64,000 nt of DNA, from contig JAJPIS010000050.1 in NCBI GenBank assembly GCA_021324635.1, positions 1-64,000 on the forward strand, given 5' to 3'. A program made the translations under genes and the position numbers. The notes beneath the pieces are model-generated. The model worked only from the letters and a program-made list of their open reading frames with translations, did not search any database and was not told where the DNA came from. Shown one piece after another: positions 42,619-51,569 of this stretch (position 1 is its first letter; every line of letters starts with the position of its first letter). This stretch comes from Gemmatimonadota bacterium. Lineage in GTDB: Bacteria > Gemmatimonadota > Gemmatimonadetes > Gemmatimonadales > Gemmatimonadaceae.

Positions 42619-43905
42619 TCAGCTCACGTACGCCGGCGGCCCCTGGAGGATGGCGACCAGCAACTCGGCGGGCCGGCGGTCGCCGGCGGCGACGGCGAGG
42701 CATTCGCGGTGTGCGCCGAGCCACTCGCGCCGGACGCGCACGAGGTGCGCGGATCCGCACCGGCACATCCAGCGGTGGCGACCCACGACGTCCAGCCCCG
42801 GAAGAGGGTACGGTCCCGCGAGAGCGGTCGCGGGGCAGCGCGCCGAGCAGGCGAACTGGACCCAGATCAGGCCCGCTCCCGGGTCGATCGGAATCCGGCC
42901 GCGCCCATCGAGCTCGCGGAGCTGGACCCGCACCTGCCGGGGGCCGAGCATGACCACCCGCTCGGGGGGTGCGCGCACCACGCGCACCACCGCGGCGCCA
43001 TCGACCGTCGCCGCCCCGGCCGCGAGCAGGGCACGCGCGCAGGCGTCGAGTGTGGCACCGGTCGTGACCAGATCATCGGCGATGATCACGTGCCGCCCCT
43101 GGAGCCCCCGACGCCAGGCTGCGCGGACCGCGTACGCACCGGCGCTCTCGGCCTCGCGCTCCCGCCGGGTCAGACCCTTCTGCGTGAAGTCGTGCGTCTT
43201 GGTGAGCGCGTGCAGGCGGAGGGATACCCGCGGGAGCCGCACAGCGGCGAGCGCGACGAGCTGGAGGACGTGGGGCCGCCGGCCGCGGTAGGACGGGACG
43301 GGGACGAGCACCGCGCGCCTGCCCGTCCCCGCGCCGGCGAGGCGCGTCGCGCCCGCCAGCCGGTCGCCGCCAGCGCCCCCGCGATCGGGTCCGTCGTCCC
43401 GGGTGACGAGCGTATCGATGCACAGGGCGAGGGCGCGGGCGAGCGGCGCCGCGAGCGCCACCCAGTCGCCGCGGCGCTCCTTGAACTCGACCACCGCCCG
43501 GTACACCTCGCCCAGCGCGCGGCGCGGCGAGCCGACCCGGCCCCGGTAGGCGGCCGCGAGCCGGCCCCACACGAGCGCGCCGCCGAGCACCGCGCGGCCG
43601 CACTCACCGCAGACGAGCTGCGCGCCGACCGCCACCCACTCGTCGATCGCGACATCGTCGGTCGCGCAGATCCCGCAGCGACGGACTCCGATCCGCTCCC
43701 CAAACCGTGCAGGCAGTCCGGCGGTCGACGGGTGATCGGGCGGCCGGCCGGCTCCCGCATCCCGCGCGGCACGGTATGCAGCGGCGCCGGGCTCGCGGAT
43801 GAGCTCACGCGCGGCTCGCCACACCGCCCCGCGCGTCCCGGGCGGGAAGGCGTGCACCGCGCGCACCGCCCGCAGCCAGCCGCGGATGGACGGAGCCTCC
43901 ACCAC
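42619..43905 (-). CDS. ComF-like phosphoribosyltransferase-fold protein, enlarged
   Basis: 428 residues from GTG 43905 (the adjacent GTG 43902 is equal), against about 230 for typical ComF. An extra N-terminal helical part of about 60 residues leads to a zinc ribbon (RCGICATDDVAIDEWVAVGA, CGECG). The PRTase core follows: VLVPVPSYRGRRPHVLQLVA, LTKTHDFTQKGLTRRERE, HVIIADDLVTTGATLDACAR. A C-terminal extension of about 110 residues holds a second Cys cluster (RWMCRCG, HRECLA). ComF proteins assist DNA uptake in competence; the extensions make that role uncertain here. Confidence 0.78.
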   Translation of the reverse strand: MVEAPSIRGWLRAVRAVHAFPPGTRGAVWRAARELIREPGAAAYRAARDAGAGRPPDHPSTAGLPARFGERIGVRRCGICATDDVAIDEWVAVGAQLVCGECGRAVLGGALVWGRLAAAYRGRVGSPRRALGEVYRAVVEFKERRGDWVALAAPLARALALCIDTLVTRDDGPDRGGAGGDRLAGATRLAGAGTGRRAVLVPVPSYRGRRPHVLQLVALAAVRLPRVSLRLHALTKTHDFTQKGLTRREREAESAGAYAVRAAWRRGLQGRHVIIADDLVTTGATLDACARALLAAGAATVDGAAVVRVVRAPPERVVMLGPRQVRVQLRELDGRGRIPIDPGAGLIWVQFACSARCPATALAGPYPLPGLDVVGRHRWMCRCGSAHLVRVRREWLGAHRECLAVAAGDRRPAELLVAILQGPPAYVS

Positions 43906-44012
43906 GTGAACCTGTGGAGCGCCCGGCTGCGCACCCCCATCGCTCGCGTGCGGACCCCATCGGCGCGGTGGCGGCGAGAGGTCGCGGCGGACCGGCCCGT
44001 GCGCCCTCGGCG

Positions 44013-45119
44013 CTAGGCGACGAGCGGCATCACCTCGCTGGCGAAGCGCTCCATCTCCTCGTGCTGCGGGCTGCACTGGAGCAGCAGCAGGTCGAGCCCG
44101 GCGTCGGCGAAGGCGCGGAGTCGGTCGGCGACCATCTCCGGTGTCCCGACCAGCCCTGCCCGGAGGCCCCGGTTGGAGACCGAGTAGTCTTCGAGGCTGA
44201 CCCGCTGCTCGAGCTGCGTGTGGGCGATCCAGTCCTGATAGTTGGCGTATCCCGGCGTGCCGGGCGCGACGTTGGTGATCCGCGCCAGCTCGCGCTGCGC
44301 CGCCTCGACCGTCGGCCGGACGATCGCGTATGCCGCCATGCCGAAGGTGAGCGGCGGCAGTCCGAGCGCGGCACGCCGCGCGCGCATGTCGGCGATCTTC
44401 GGCGCGATCCGGTCCGGCGGGTCCCCGTGCATCACGTACGCGTCGCACCGCCGCGCGATGAGCGTCTTGGCGGCGTCCGACTCGCCGCCGGCGTAGAGCG
44501 TGGGAAGCCGCCTCGGCTTGGGGGAGAGGACGGTCTCGTCCACGGCGTAGTAGCGGCCCTTGTAACTGAAGCGGGACTCCGTCCAGGCCCCGTGCAGCAC
44601 GGCGAGCCACTCATCGGTCCGCGCATAGCGGTCGTCGTGCTCCTCGAACCGCACACCGTAGCGGCGCGCCTCGTCGGCCCACCAGCTCGAGACGACATTG
44701 AGCGAGAGGCGGCCGGGGGCGATCTGATCGATGTTGGCCGCCTGCTTGGCGAGGATCGCCGGCTGATGGAAGGTCGGGCGCACCGCGACCATCAGCTCGA
44801 GCCGCTCGGTCACGGCCGCGAGCGCCGCGGCCGTCGACCAGGCGTCGAGCGCGGGTGCATCGATGCCCTTGATGTCGTTGAGGAACAGCTCCGCGATGAG
44901 GGAGAGGTCGAAGCCGATCTGCTCGCTCCGGCAGGCCAGGCGCCGCACGTACTCCCATGACGCCTCCATCGACTCGTCGGGAACGTTGCGCAGCCAGCCG
45001 CCGAAGACCGGCATCCAGTAGCCGTACCGCAGGCGCGACCGGGGGGGGAGCGCGCCGGCGTCCGCGCCCCTCTCCGCCACCCCGGTCACGGTCGTGGCGC
45101 CGACCGACGCCGGCGACAT
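44013..45119 (-). CDS. LLM-class FMNH2-dependent monooxygenase
   Basis: 368 residues. Bacterial-luciferase-like barrel with RYGYWMPVFGGWLRNVPDES, SEQIGFDLSLIAELFLNDIK, ELMVAVRPTFHQPAILAKQA, GRLSLNVVSSWWADEARRYG, HDDRYARTDEWL, PTLYAGGESDAAK and DLLLLQCSPQHEEMERF. This is the alkanesulfonate/dimethylsulfone monooxygenase group, which splits C-S bonds using FMNH2 from a partner reductase. Substrate is unknown. It starts right at the stop of the ATP-grasp gene (no gap), so the two are co-translated. Confidence 0.88.
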   Translation of the reverse strand: MSPASVGATTVTGVAERGADAGALPPRSRLRYGYWMPVFGGWLRNVPDESMEASWEYVRRLACRSEQIGFDLSLIAELFLNDIKGIDAPALDAWSTAAALAAVTERLELMVAVRPTFHQPAILAKQAANIDQIAPGRLSLNVVSSWWADEARRYGVRFEEHDDRYARTDEWLAVLHGAWTESRFSYKGRYYAVDETVLSPKPRRLPTLYAGGESDAAKTLIARRCDAYVMHGDPPDRIAPKIADMRARRAALGLPPLTFGMAAYAIVRPTVEAAQRELARITNVAPGTPGYANYQDWIAHTQLEQRVSLEDYSVSNRGLRAGLVGTPEMVADRLRAFADAGLDLLLLQCSPQHEEMERFASEVMPLVA

Positions 45120-46139
45120 TCAGCGCACCCCCGCCGGCGCCGTCGTCCCCGGCACGGGGCGGCGCGGCGGTCCGGCGGCCGGTCGGTCCCGGGCGATGCG
45201 CGCCAACAGATAATCGACCAGCCGCTCGTGCGGATCGAAGCCGACGACGCGCGATGCATCGGCGACGAAGTTCGAGAGGGCGTTGATGTCGTAGAAGTAG
45301 TGTCGCCCGTCACGGTCATCGACCAGGAACTCGATCCCGCCCACGTCCAGCCGCACGTGCCGCGCGATCCGCTCGACCTGGGCGATGATGTCCGCCGGCG
45401 GCTCGGCACGCTCCACCCGGAGGCCCGTCTTCGGCGCGTCGAGGGCGCACGCGGAGCGCGACAGCGCTCGCCCATCGGTCGTCTGGCAGACGTCCGCGGG
45501 ACACAGGTTGAAGACCGAGTCGGGCGCCGGGAAGACATTGATCGCGTAGAGGAACCGGCCGTCGAGGACCTCGACCCGCGTGATGTGCCCGTCGCGCAGC
45601 GGCGCCATCTCCTGCACGAGCGCGACGCCGTCGGGCCCGCAATCGATCGCGCCCGCGTCGGTCGCCGCGGCCAGCGCGGCGGCATCGTCGAACCGCTCGA
45701 TCCCCGCGCCACTGCCGCCGACGTTCGCCTTCACCAGCACGGGAAACCGAAGCCCGTCGGCGGCCGCAGCGACCGCGCCGGCGCTGTTGGCGACCCGCGT
45801 CGCCGGGTAGGGGAGACCCAGCGTCTCGAAGACGTCGAGCTGCACCGCCTTGGAGATATCCATCTGATACGCAGACGTGCCGTTGACGACCGGCACGCCG
45901 AGCCGCTCGAGATGGCGCAGCCACTGAAGCGTGTAGAACGTCGACTGCCGATGGCCGCGGAGATACGCCGATGGGCTGGCGCGGTTGAAGACGAGCGCGT
46001 ACGGGACCGCCCGTTCCGTCGGGTCGTAGTGGTGGCTCGCGGCGTCCAGGCGCACGTACGGCACGCCGCGTCGGTCGAGCTCCGCGAAGAGCGGACGGAA
46101 CCAGTCCGGATGCTCGTGGAAGATCGCGATCGGGTTCAC
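45120..46139 (-). CDS. ATP-grasp ligase, RimK-like
   Basis: 339 residues. Preceding fold MNPIAIFHEHPDWFRPLFAE and FTLQWLRHLERLGVPVVNGT; ATP-grasp domain with FPVLVKANVGGSGAGIERFD (phosphate-binding loop), VALVQEMAPLRDGHITRVEV, and metal ligands in VGGIEFLVDDRDGRHYFYDI followed by NALSNF. Forms an amide bond between a carboxylate and an amine through an acyl phosphate. Not a ribosomal modification enzyme by context. Its tight pairing with the LLM monooxygenase suggests one small-molecule pathway. Confidence 0.88.
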   Translation of the reverse strand: MNPIAIFHEHPDWFRPLFAELDRRGVPYVRLDAASHHYDPTERAVPYALVFNRASPSAYLRGHRQSTFYTLQWLRHLERLGVPVVNGTSAYQMDISKAVQLDVFETLGLPYPATRVANSAGAVAAAADGLRFPVLVKANVGGSGAGIERFDDAAALAAATDAGAIDCGPDGVALVQEMAPLRDGHITRVEVLDGRFLYAINVFPAPDSVFNLCPADVCQTTDGRALSRSACALDAPKTGLRVERAEPPADIIAQVERIARHVRLDVGGIEFLVDDRDGRHYFYDINALSNFVADASRVVGFDPHERLVDYLLARIARDRPAAGPPRRPVPGTTAPAGVR

Positions 46140-46184
46140 GGGTCGGGAATGGGAGATGTGTTCGAGGAGCCCACGCTCACGCCG

Positions 46185-46207
46185 AAAAAGATAGCCACTG
46201 GGCTATC
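46185..46207 (-). terminator. Intrinsic terminator after the M16 gene pair
   Basis: On the minus strand GATAGCC-CAGT-GGCTATC is followed by TTTTT. It lies between the end of the M16 run and the ATP-grasp start, separating the two transcripts. Confidence 0.75.
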
Positions 46208-46290
46208 CCGGCCGGGGCCGGCAGGTTCCCCGCCGCCGGCGTCGTCCTCCCGAATACCCCCTCAGGGAGGGCCAGGGCGCCGCGCCCCGG

Positions 46291-47784
46291 TCAGGACGCG
46301 GGCCGCGCCGGAGCGGTGGCGTGGTGCGCCATGGCCGGCGGGGCGTCCGGGGGCCGGGGGAGCGAGTCGAGGACCATGGTCGGCGCGAGGTGCATCGCGG
46401 CGAGCCCCGGCTCGACCGCTTTCCGGTCACCTACGACCACGACCGTCAGATGCTCCGGATCGAGCCGACGCTCGGCGACCGACCGCACGTCGCGGAGGGT
46501 CACACCCTCGAAGCGCCGGGTCAGGTGATCGTAGTAGTCGAGCGGGAGCCGGAACTCGAGCAACGCCGCGGCCGCCTCGGCGGTGGCCGGCACCGTCGCG
46601 AACTGGAGGGGCAGCGACAGCGTCTCCGTCCGCTTGGCGAACGTCAGCTCCGAGTCACTCACCGGCCGCGTCGAGCGGATGGTCCGAAGCTCGTCGAGCA
46701 CATCGGCGACCGAGCTGTCCGTCTTGGCGGTTGCCACATCCGTCTCGACCTCGAACGTCGACGGCTGCGGCACGCGCCGGTACAGGAACCCCGAGGACGC
46801 GCCATACGTGTAGCCGTGCACCTCGCGGAGCGAGAGGTTGAGCCGGCTGTTGAAGGCGCCGCCCACGATCGTGTTCAGGAGCTCCAGCGCGTAGTAGTCC
46901 CTGCTGTCGCGCGGCGGACCGAGCGACCCGGCGAGGACCACGCTCTGCGGCGACGTGGGCCGGTCGTAGAGGTAGATCCGGGTCGGCCCCGGGGGCGGCG
47001 GTGGGGCGGGCGTGGCCCATCCATCCTTCCCACCCGTGGGCCAATCCACGAGCGCGTGCTCGAGGGCAGTCACGGCGCGCTCGGGCGTGATGTCGCCGGC
47101 CACGATGAAGGTCACGTTGCGCGGCCGGTAGTAGTCGCGGTGGAACGCGATCAGGTCATTGCGCGTGATCGCCCGCACGCTTCCCTCGGTCTCGGTGCGC
47201 GCATAGGGATGGGCCGGCCCGTAGAGGGCCGCTGCGAAGACGCGGCCGGCCACGTACGCGGGCTGCGCGCGCTGTCGGTCGAGCCGAGCGATCGTGTTGG
47301 CCTTGATCCGCTCGAGCGCCGGCTCGGGGAAGGCGGGATGCAGGAGCTCGTCGAGCATCAGCGCGAGGGCGGGCTCGAAGTACCGGGGCACGGTATAGAA
47401 GCCCCTCGCCGACACGGCCGTGCCCAGGTCTGCCTCGGCGTCGGCGATCGCATCGGCGCTCCGCGTCGTCGTTCCTTCGGCGAGCATCTGGGCCGTGAGC
47501 GCGCTGACCCCCGACTTGCCCGGCGGATCGAGCACGGCCGGGGCGACGACCACCGCCTGGACGTCGACGACCGGAAAATCGTGGTTCTCGAGCACGGCGA
47601 CCCGCACGCCGTTGTGGAGCGTCCGCATCTGGATCGCCGGAACGCGCACGGCCGGCGCGGGGCCCGGGACGGGCGCGGGCCGGCTTCCATCGGTCTGGGC
47701 GGCCGCCGCGGGCGCCCACGCCAGCGCGACCGACAGCGCGATCGACAGCGCGACCGACAGCACTGCGGATGGGAGTCTCCGCAT
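46291..47784 (-). CDS. M16-family peptidase-like protein lacking the zinc motif
   Basis: 497 residues from ATG 47784 with a signal peptide (VLSVALSIALSVALAWAPAA). Two M16 domains: NGVRVAVLENHDFPVVDVQA, RNVTFIVAGDITPERAVTAL, PTSPQSVVLAGSLGPPRDS, REVHGYTYGASSGFLYRRV. Where active members have HXXEH, this one reads SALTAQMLAEGTTT, so it cannot bind zinc. The R/Y pair (VHGYTYG) used in substrate binding is kept. It is the non-catalytic partner of the gene upstream, as in processing-peptidase heterodimers. Periplasmic. Confidence 0.9.
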   Translation of the reverse strand: MRRLPSAVLSVALSIALSVALAWAPAAAAQTDGSRPAPVPGPAPAVRVPAIQMRTLHNGVRVAVLENHDFPVVDVQAVVVAPAVLDPPGKSGVSALTAQMLAEGTTTRSADAIADAEADLGTAVSARGFYTVPRYFEPALALMLDELLHPAFPEPALERIKANTIARLDRQRAQPAYVAGRVFAAALYGPAHPYARTETEGSVRAITRNDLIAFHRDYYRPRNVTFIVAGDITPERAVTALEHALVDWPTGGKDGWATPAPPPPPGPTRIYLYDRPTSPQSVVLAGSLGPPRDSRDYYALELLNTIVGGAFNSRLNLSLREVHGYTYGASSGFLYRRVPQPSTFEVETDVATAKTDSSVADVLDELRTIRSTRPVSDSELTFAKRTETLSLPLQFATVPATAEAAAALLEFRLPLDYYDHLTRRFEGVTLRDVRSVAERRLDPEHLTVVVVGDRKAVEPGLAAMHLAPTMVLDSLPRPPDAPPAMAHHATAPARPAS

Positions 47785-47864
47785 CGCGCGAGGCGCCGGC
47801 CGTGTCGCCGGGCGCGGCACGCTCCACCGATTGGCTCCCGTCGCGCCGGGCCGCGCGAGCGCGC

Positions 47865-49397
47865 TCACTGTCCCGCGCCGCCGGCGGCCGCCGGTCCCTG
47901 CGTGACGTTCGTGTACGACTCGCCCGGCTTGCTCACGAGATCGAGCTTCCCCGACGGGACCATGCTCAGCACGACCCGCCCGGCCGTGAGGTACTCGCGC
48001 GCCACTCGTTCGACGTCGGCCGCCGTCACCGCCTGGGCGGCACGCAGCTCCGTCCGGTAGTGCAGCGGGTCCTGGAAGTAAGTCTCGCCCTCGGCCAGTG
48101 TCTCGGCCCTGCTCTGCGTCGGCTCGAGGTCCGTGATCGTGCCGACGAGGCGGTACGCCTTGGTGCGATCGACCTCCTGCGGCCGCGGGGGCATGGCGCC
48201 GAGCCCGCCGACCACGCTGTCGACCAGTTGCTCGATGGTCGTGAGCGGCACCCCGGGTCGCGGGCTCACGGTGATCGAGAAGCTGCCCGCGTCCTCGTGC
48301 GACACATTGGTCGCGCTCACGGTCGTCGCGACCTGACGGTCGTAGACGAGCAGCTTCGTCAGCCGGCTCGTGCGATCCTGGCTGAGGATGTCCGCCAACG
48401 CGTCGAGCGGCGCCATGTCGGGGCTGTGGACACCGACGGCCGGCCAGACGATCGCCAGTCGCGGGACCGTCGCCTTGGGGTCCTCGAGCACGAGCCGTTT
48501 CTCGGCCACGAGCCGGACCGGCGCGACAGTCGGACGGTCGACCGCCGGGCCGCGCGGGATCGGGCCAAAGTAGTGCTCGACCAGCTCGCGCGTGCGGCGC
48601 GGATCGACGTCGCCGCTGATCGCGAGCACGGCGTTGTCGGGGGCGTAGTAGCGGCGGAAAAACTGCCGCACATCCTCGAGGCTCGCCGCCGAGAGATCGG
48701 CCATCGAGCCGATGACCGGCCACGAGTACGGGTTGGTGGCGGGGTAGAGCGCGGCGTCCACCACCTCACCGGCGCGCCCGAACGGCTGGTTGTCGACGCG
48801 GTAGCGGCGCTCGTTCTTCACGACGTCGCGCTGGTTGTCGAGCGTCCCCTGCGTGAGCGCCGGCAGCAGGTAGCCCATGCGGTCGGACTCGAGCCACAGC
48901 ACCGTCTCGAGATAGTTCACGGGGACCGTCTCGAAGTAGTTCGTCCGGTCGTTCTGCGTCGTGCCGTTCATCGTCCCCCCGGCGTCCTCGATCGTCCTGA
49001 TGTGGACGCCCTTGGCCGCGTGCGCCGACCCCTGGAACATCAGGTGCTCGAACAGGTGCGCGAACCCCGTGCGTCCGGGGAGCTCGTTCTTGGAGCCGAC
49101 GTGATACCAGACGGTGACGCTCACGATCGGCGCCGCGGTGTCGCGCGACACCAGCACCGTGAGCCCGTTGGGGAGCACGAAGCGGTCGACCGGGAGAGTC
49201 GGCACCGGGACCGAGTCCGCCTGGCGGCTGCCCGGTGCGGTCTGTGTCACGTTGGCCGGCGCGTTGGCCGGCGCGATCGCCGGCGGGCGTGCCGGCGGGC
49301 GTACCGGCGGGGTCGGGGCGCCCCCGGCCGTGAGTCCGGCGGCAGCGCCGCCGACCGTCAGGACGGCGACCGCCCGGGAGAACGGCGGAACAGTCAC
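47865..49397 (-). CDS. M16-family zinc metallopeptidase
   Basis: 510 residues from GTG 49397. Short hydrophobic N-terminus (AVAVLTVGGAAAGLTAGG), a Pro/Ala linker, then LPNGLTVLVSRDTAAPIVSV and the inverted zinc motif HLFEH in TGFAHLFEHLMFQGSAH; the downstream Glu ligand lies in NQRDVVKNERRYR. The C-terminal domain has ATTVSATNVSHEDAGSFSIT. Probably works in the periplasm with the inactive partner to degrade peptides. Starts three bases from the fpg stop. Confidence 0.92.
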   Translation of the reverse strand: MTVPPFSRAVAVLTVGGAAAGLTAGGAPTPPVRPPARPPAIAPANAPANVTQTAPGSRQADSVPVPTLPVDRFVLPNGLTVLVSRDTAAPIVSVTVWYHVGSKNELPGRTGFAHLFEHLMFQGSAHAAKGVHIRTIEDAGGTMNGTTQNDRTNYFETVPVNYLETVLWLESDRMGYLLPALTQGTLDNQRDVVKNERRYRVDNQPFGRAGEVVDAALYPATNPYSWPVIGSMADLSAASLEDVRQFFRRYYAPDNAVLAISGDVDPRRTRELVEHYFGPIPRGPAVDRPTVAPVRLVAEKRLVLEDPKATVPRLAIVWPAVGVHSPDMAPLDALADILSQDRTSRLTKLLVYDRQVATTVSATNVSHEDAGSFSITVSPRPGVPLTTIEQLVDSVVGGLGAMPPRPQEVDRTKAYRLVGTITDLEPTQSRAETLAEGETYFQDPLHYRTELRAAQAVTAADVERVAREYLTAGRVVLSMVPSGKLDLVSKPGESYTNVTQGPAAAGGAGQ

Positions 49398-49400
49398 GGG

Positions 49401-50330
49401 TCACTCCACATCGTCGATCGATCGGGGCCAGTCCTGCCTCAGGAGCCGCGAGAGCGCGCGGTCGGCCAGGAGTCGGCCGCCGGTCTGACAGCGCGCGCAG
49501 TAGTTCGTCTCGTTCGCGGCGTAGCGGATGCGCTGCACCGGCGTCCCGCACACGGGGCACGGCCGACCGAACCGTCCGTGCACCGCCATCCCGTCGCGGA
49601 ACGCGGTCACCGTCTCGGGAAAGCCCTGGCCGACATCGGCGCGGAGCCGAGCCGTCCACTCCGTCAGCACGTCCCGCGCCGCCCGGTGGAGCTGTTCGGC
49701 GTGCTCGGGTGACAGCTTGCCGGTGAGGGCGAGTGGCGAGAGTCGGGCCCGGTGGAGAATCTCATCCGAATAGGCGTTCCCTACCCCGCTGAACAGGCGC
49801 GGGTCCGTCAGGGCGCGCTTGAGCGTGTGGTTCTCGCTCCGGAGCCGGGCGGCGAACGCGGCCGCGTCGGCGTCGAGAATCTCGAGTCCGCCGCGGTCGA
49901 ACGCCTCGAGCGCCGCCGTCCCCTGGACGAGATGCAGCGACGCGCGTCGCGTCGTGCCGGCCTCGGTGAAGTAGAGGGTTCCACCGGCGGCCGCGAGACT
50001 CGCGAGCACGAGGCGGGGGGGAACGGCCGGCGTCCCCGTGGTCCCCGGTTTGCCCTTCCGGGTCGGGGCCGCCAGCCCGGTGTCACGCCAGCGGAGCCGC
50101 CCGGCGATCATGAGATGGAAGATGAGATACAGGTCGCCGTCGAGGGCGAGCACGATGCGTTTCCCGAGGCGGCGAACATCGACCACCGGACGGCCGACCA
50201 GTGCCTCGATCGGCGGGTCGACCGTCCGTAGCACGAACGGCTTGGCGATCGTGACCCGCTCGATGGCGTGGCCCACGAGCCGCGCCGCCATCCGCTCCAC
50301 GTAGATCGTGACATCGGGCAACTCGGGCAT
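49401..50330 (-). CDS. mutM: Fpg/Nei-family DNA glycosylase/AP lyase
   Basis: 309 residues from ATG 50330, needed so that Pro2 becomes the N-terminal nucleophile (MPELPDV, Pro2, Glu3). The beta-hairpin Lys lies in LGKRIVLAL, the H2TH region in LFSGVGNAYSDEILHRARLS, and the zinc finger is CPVCGTPVQRIRYAAN then CARCQTGGRLL. Removes oxidised bases from DNA. The sequence around ETVTAFRDGMAVHGRFGRPC departs from classical MutM, so an Nei-like specificity is possible. Confidence 0.9.
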   Translation of the reverse strand: MPELPDVTIYVERMAARLVGHAIERVTIAKPFVLRTVDPPIEALVGRPVVDVRRLGKRIVLALDGDLYLIFHLMIAGRLRWRDTGLAAPTRKGKPGTTGTPAVPPRLVLASLAAAGGTLYFTEAGTTRRASLHLVQGTAALEAFDRGGLEILDADAAAFAARLRSENHTLKRALTDPRLFSGVGNAYSDEILHRARLSPLALTGKLSPEHAEQLHRAARDVLTEWTARLRADVGQGFPETVTAFRDGMAVHGRFGRPCPVCGTPVQRIRYAANETNYCARCQTGGRLLADRALSRLLRQDWPRSIDDVE

Positions 50331-50334
50331 TCGC

Positions 50335-50363
50335 TTGATCATGCGCCATGCGGGGCCTACATT
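50335..50363 (+). promoter_or_regulatory. tRNA-Arg promoter abutting the 5' end of mutM
   Basis: TTGATC, exactly 17 bp, TACATT; ends 20 bases before the tRNA. It runs opposite to mutM and starts four bases upstream of its start codon. Confidence 0.55.
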
Positions 50364-50383
50364 GCCAGTCTCCCACCGCATAC

Positions 50384-50457
50384 GCGCGAGTAGCTCAGTT
50401 GGATAGAGCGTCGGCCTCCGGAGCCGAAGGTCGTGGGTTCGAATCCCGCCTCGCGCA
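50384..50457 (+). tRNA. tRNA-Arg (CCG)
   Basis: Acceptor GCGCGAG/CTCGCGC, anticodon stem TCGGC/GCCGA with loop CTCCGGA (anticodon CCG), T-arm GTGGGTTCGAATCCCGC. CCA not encoded. Confidence 0.96.
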
Positions 50458-50521
50458 TCGCCGCCAACGGACCCCGGGCGGCCCATGAGCCGGTCACCGT
50501 AGGATCGCGCGGTCTCGTCCA

Positions 50522-51478
50522 TTGCCCCGGCCCATTCGCTGGTCCACCCTCGTGCCCGGCCTCGCGATCGTCGGCGGCCTCATCGCTGCCTCGGCCGCCG
50601 TCTTTCTCTTTGCGCGGGTCGGCGCGATGCACGGCCGGACGATCCGCCTGTACATGACCACCGGCCAGGCGCGTGGCGTCATCCGGGGGACCGAGGTCTG
50701 GCTGGACGGGCTTCGCGTCGGGCGGGTCGCCGGGCTGACATTCGAGGCCCCCACGGCCGACACGGCGCGGCGGCTGGTCCTCGCGCTCGACATCCTCGAA
50801 TCGGCGCGCCCGCGCGTGCGGCGTGACACCCGGGCCGAGATCCGGACCGGCACCAGCATGCTCGGCTCGCCGGTCGTGCAGTTGGTCGGGGGCTCGTCCG
50901 CGGCCACCGAAGTGGGGATCGGCGACACGTTGGTGAGCGTCGCGCGTCGGCCCTGGGACGGCGAGCGCGCCGAGCTGGCGCGGGCAGCGCAGGATCTCCC
51001 GGTCGTGCTCGAGAACTTCAATGCCGTGCGCCATCAGCTCTTCTCGGAGTCCGGCACGATCGGCGCCTTCGGCAACGGGGCGGGCATCCGACATCTGCAT
51101 GCGCTGCACGGCGACGCCACCCGGCTGCGGGCCCGGGCATCGGAGCGGGGTGGCACGGTCGGTCAGCTCGCGAGGGGCGATCTCATCGCCCGGGCCCAGC
51201 GCGTGCTCGCGGCCGCCGACTCGCTCGCCCATGCGGCGACCGGGCCGGGGTCGGCGATGGCCCGCGTCGGGTCCGACACCGCGCTCGCGCACGATGTGCG
51301 GGACGCGCGGGCGGAGCTGGCGGCCGTGGCCGCGGGCCTCGGCGATCCCGCCGCCACACCACCCGGACCGGCGGCCGACGTCACGGCGCTTCGGGCCCGG
51401 CTCCGTGCGGCGGACGCGCGGCTGCGGGGTCTCGAGACCGACATCGCGCGTCGTCCGCTGCGGTATCTGGTTTTTTGA
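50522..51478 (+). CDS. MCE/MlaD-domain protein
   Basis: 318 residues from TTG 50522; no Shine-Dalgarno, and GTG 50552 would also keep the TM helix ([20 protein letters not shown]). The MCE domain follows: [55 protein letters not shown]. The remaining part is helical ([20 protein letters not shown]). MlaD-like proteins form hexameric lipid-transport rings between the membranes. The cognate ATPase may be the MlaF-like protein at 27.3-28.0 kb. Confidence 0.85.
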   Translation: MPRPIRWSTLVPGLAIVGGLIAASAAVFLFARVGAMHGRTIRLYMTTGQARGVIRGTEVWLDGLRVGRVAGLTFEAPTADTARRLVLALDILESARPRVRRDTRAEIRTGTSMLGSPVVQLVGGSSAATEVGIGDTLVSVARRPWDGERAELARAAQDLPVVLENFNAVRHQLFSESGTIGAFGNGAGIRHLHALHGDATRLRARASERGGTVGQLARGDLIARAQRVLAAADSLAHAATGPGSAMARVGSDTALAHDVRDARAELAAVAAGLGDPAATPPGPAADVTALRARLRAADARLRGLETDIARRPLRYLVF

Positions 51479-51569
51479 CCGCGTCCGTCGCGAGCCGGCG
51501 ACCGGCGCCGGGCCGGCCGCAGTGCGCGCGGTTGTCCGTCGCGCCGACCCGTATCACCTTACCTGCCTC

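Noticed and set aside
46291-48723. 810-codon single M16 protein
   Set aside because: The first 310 codons are out-of-frame shadow of the upstream M16 gene; the signal peptide at ATG 47784 sets the true start.
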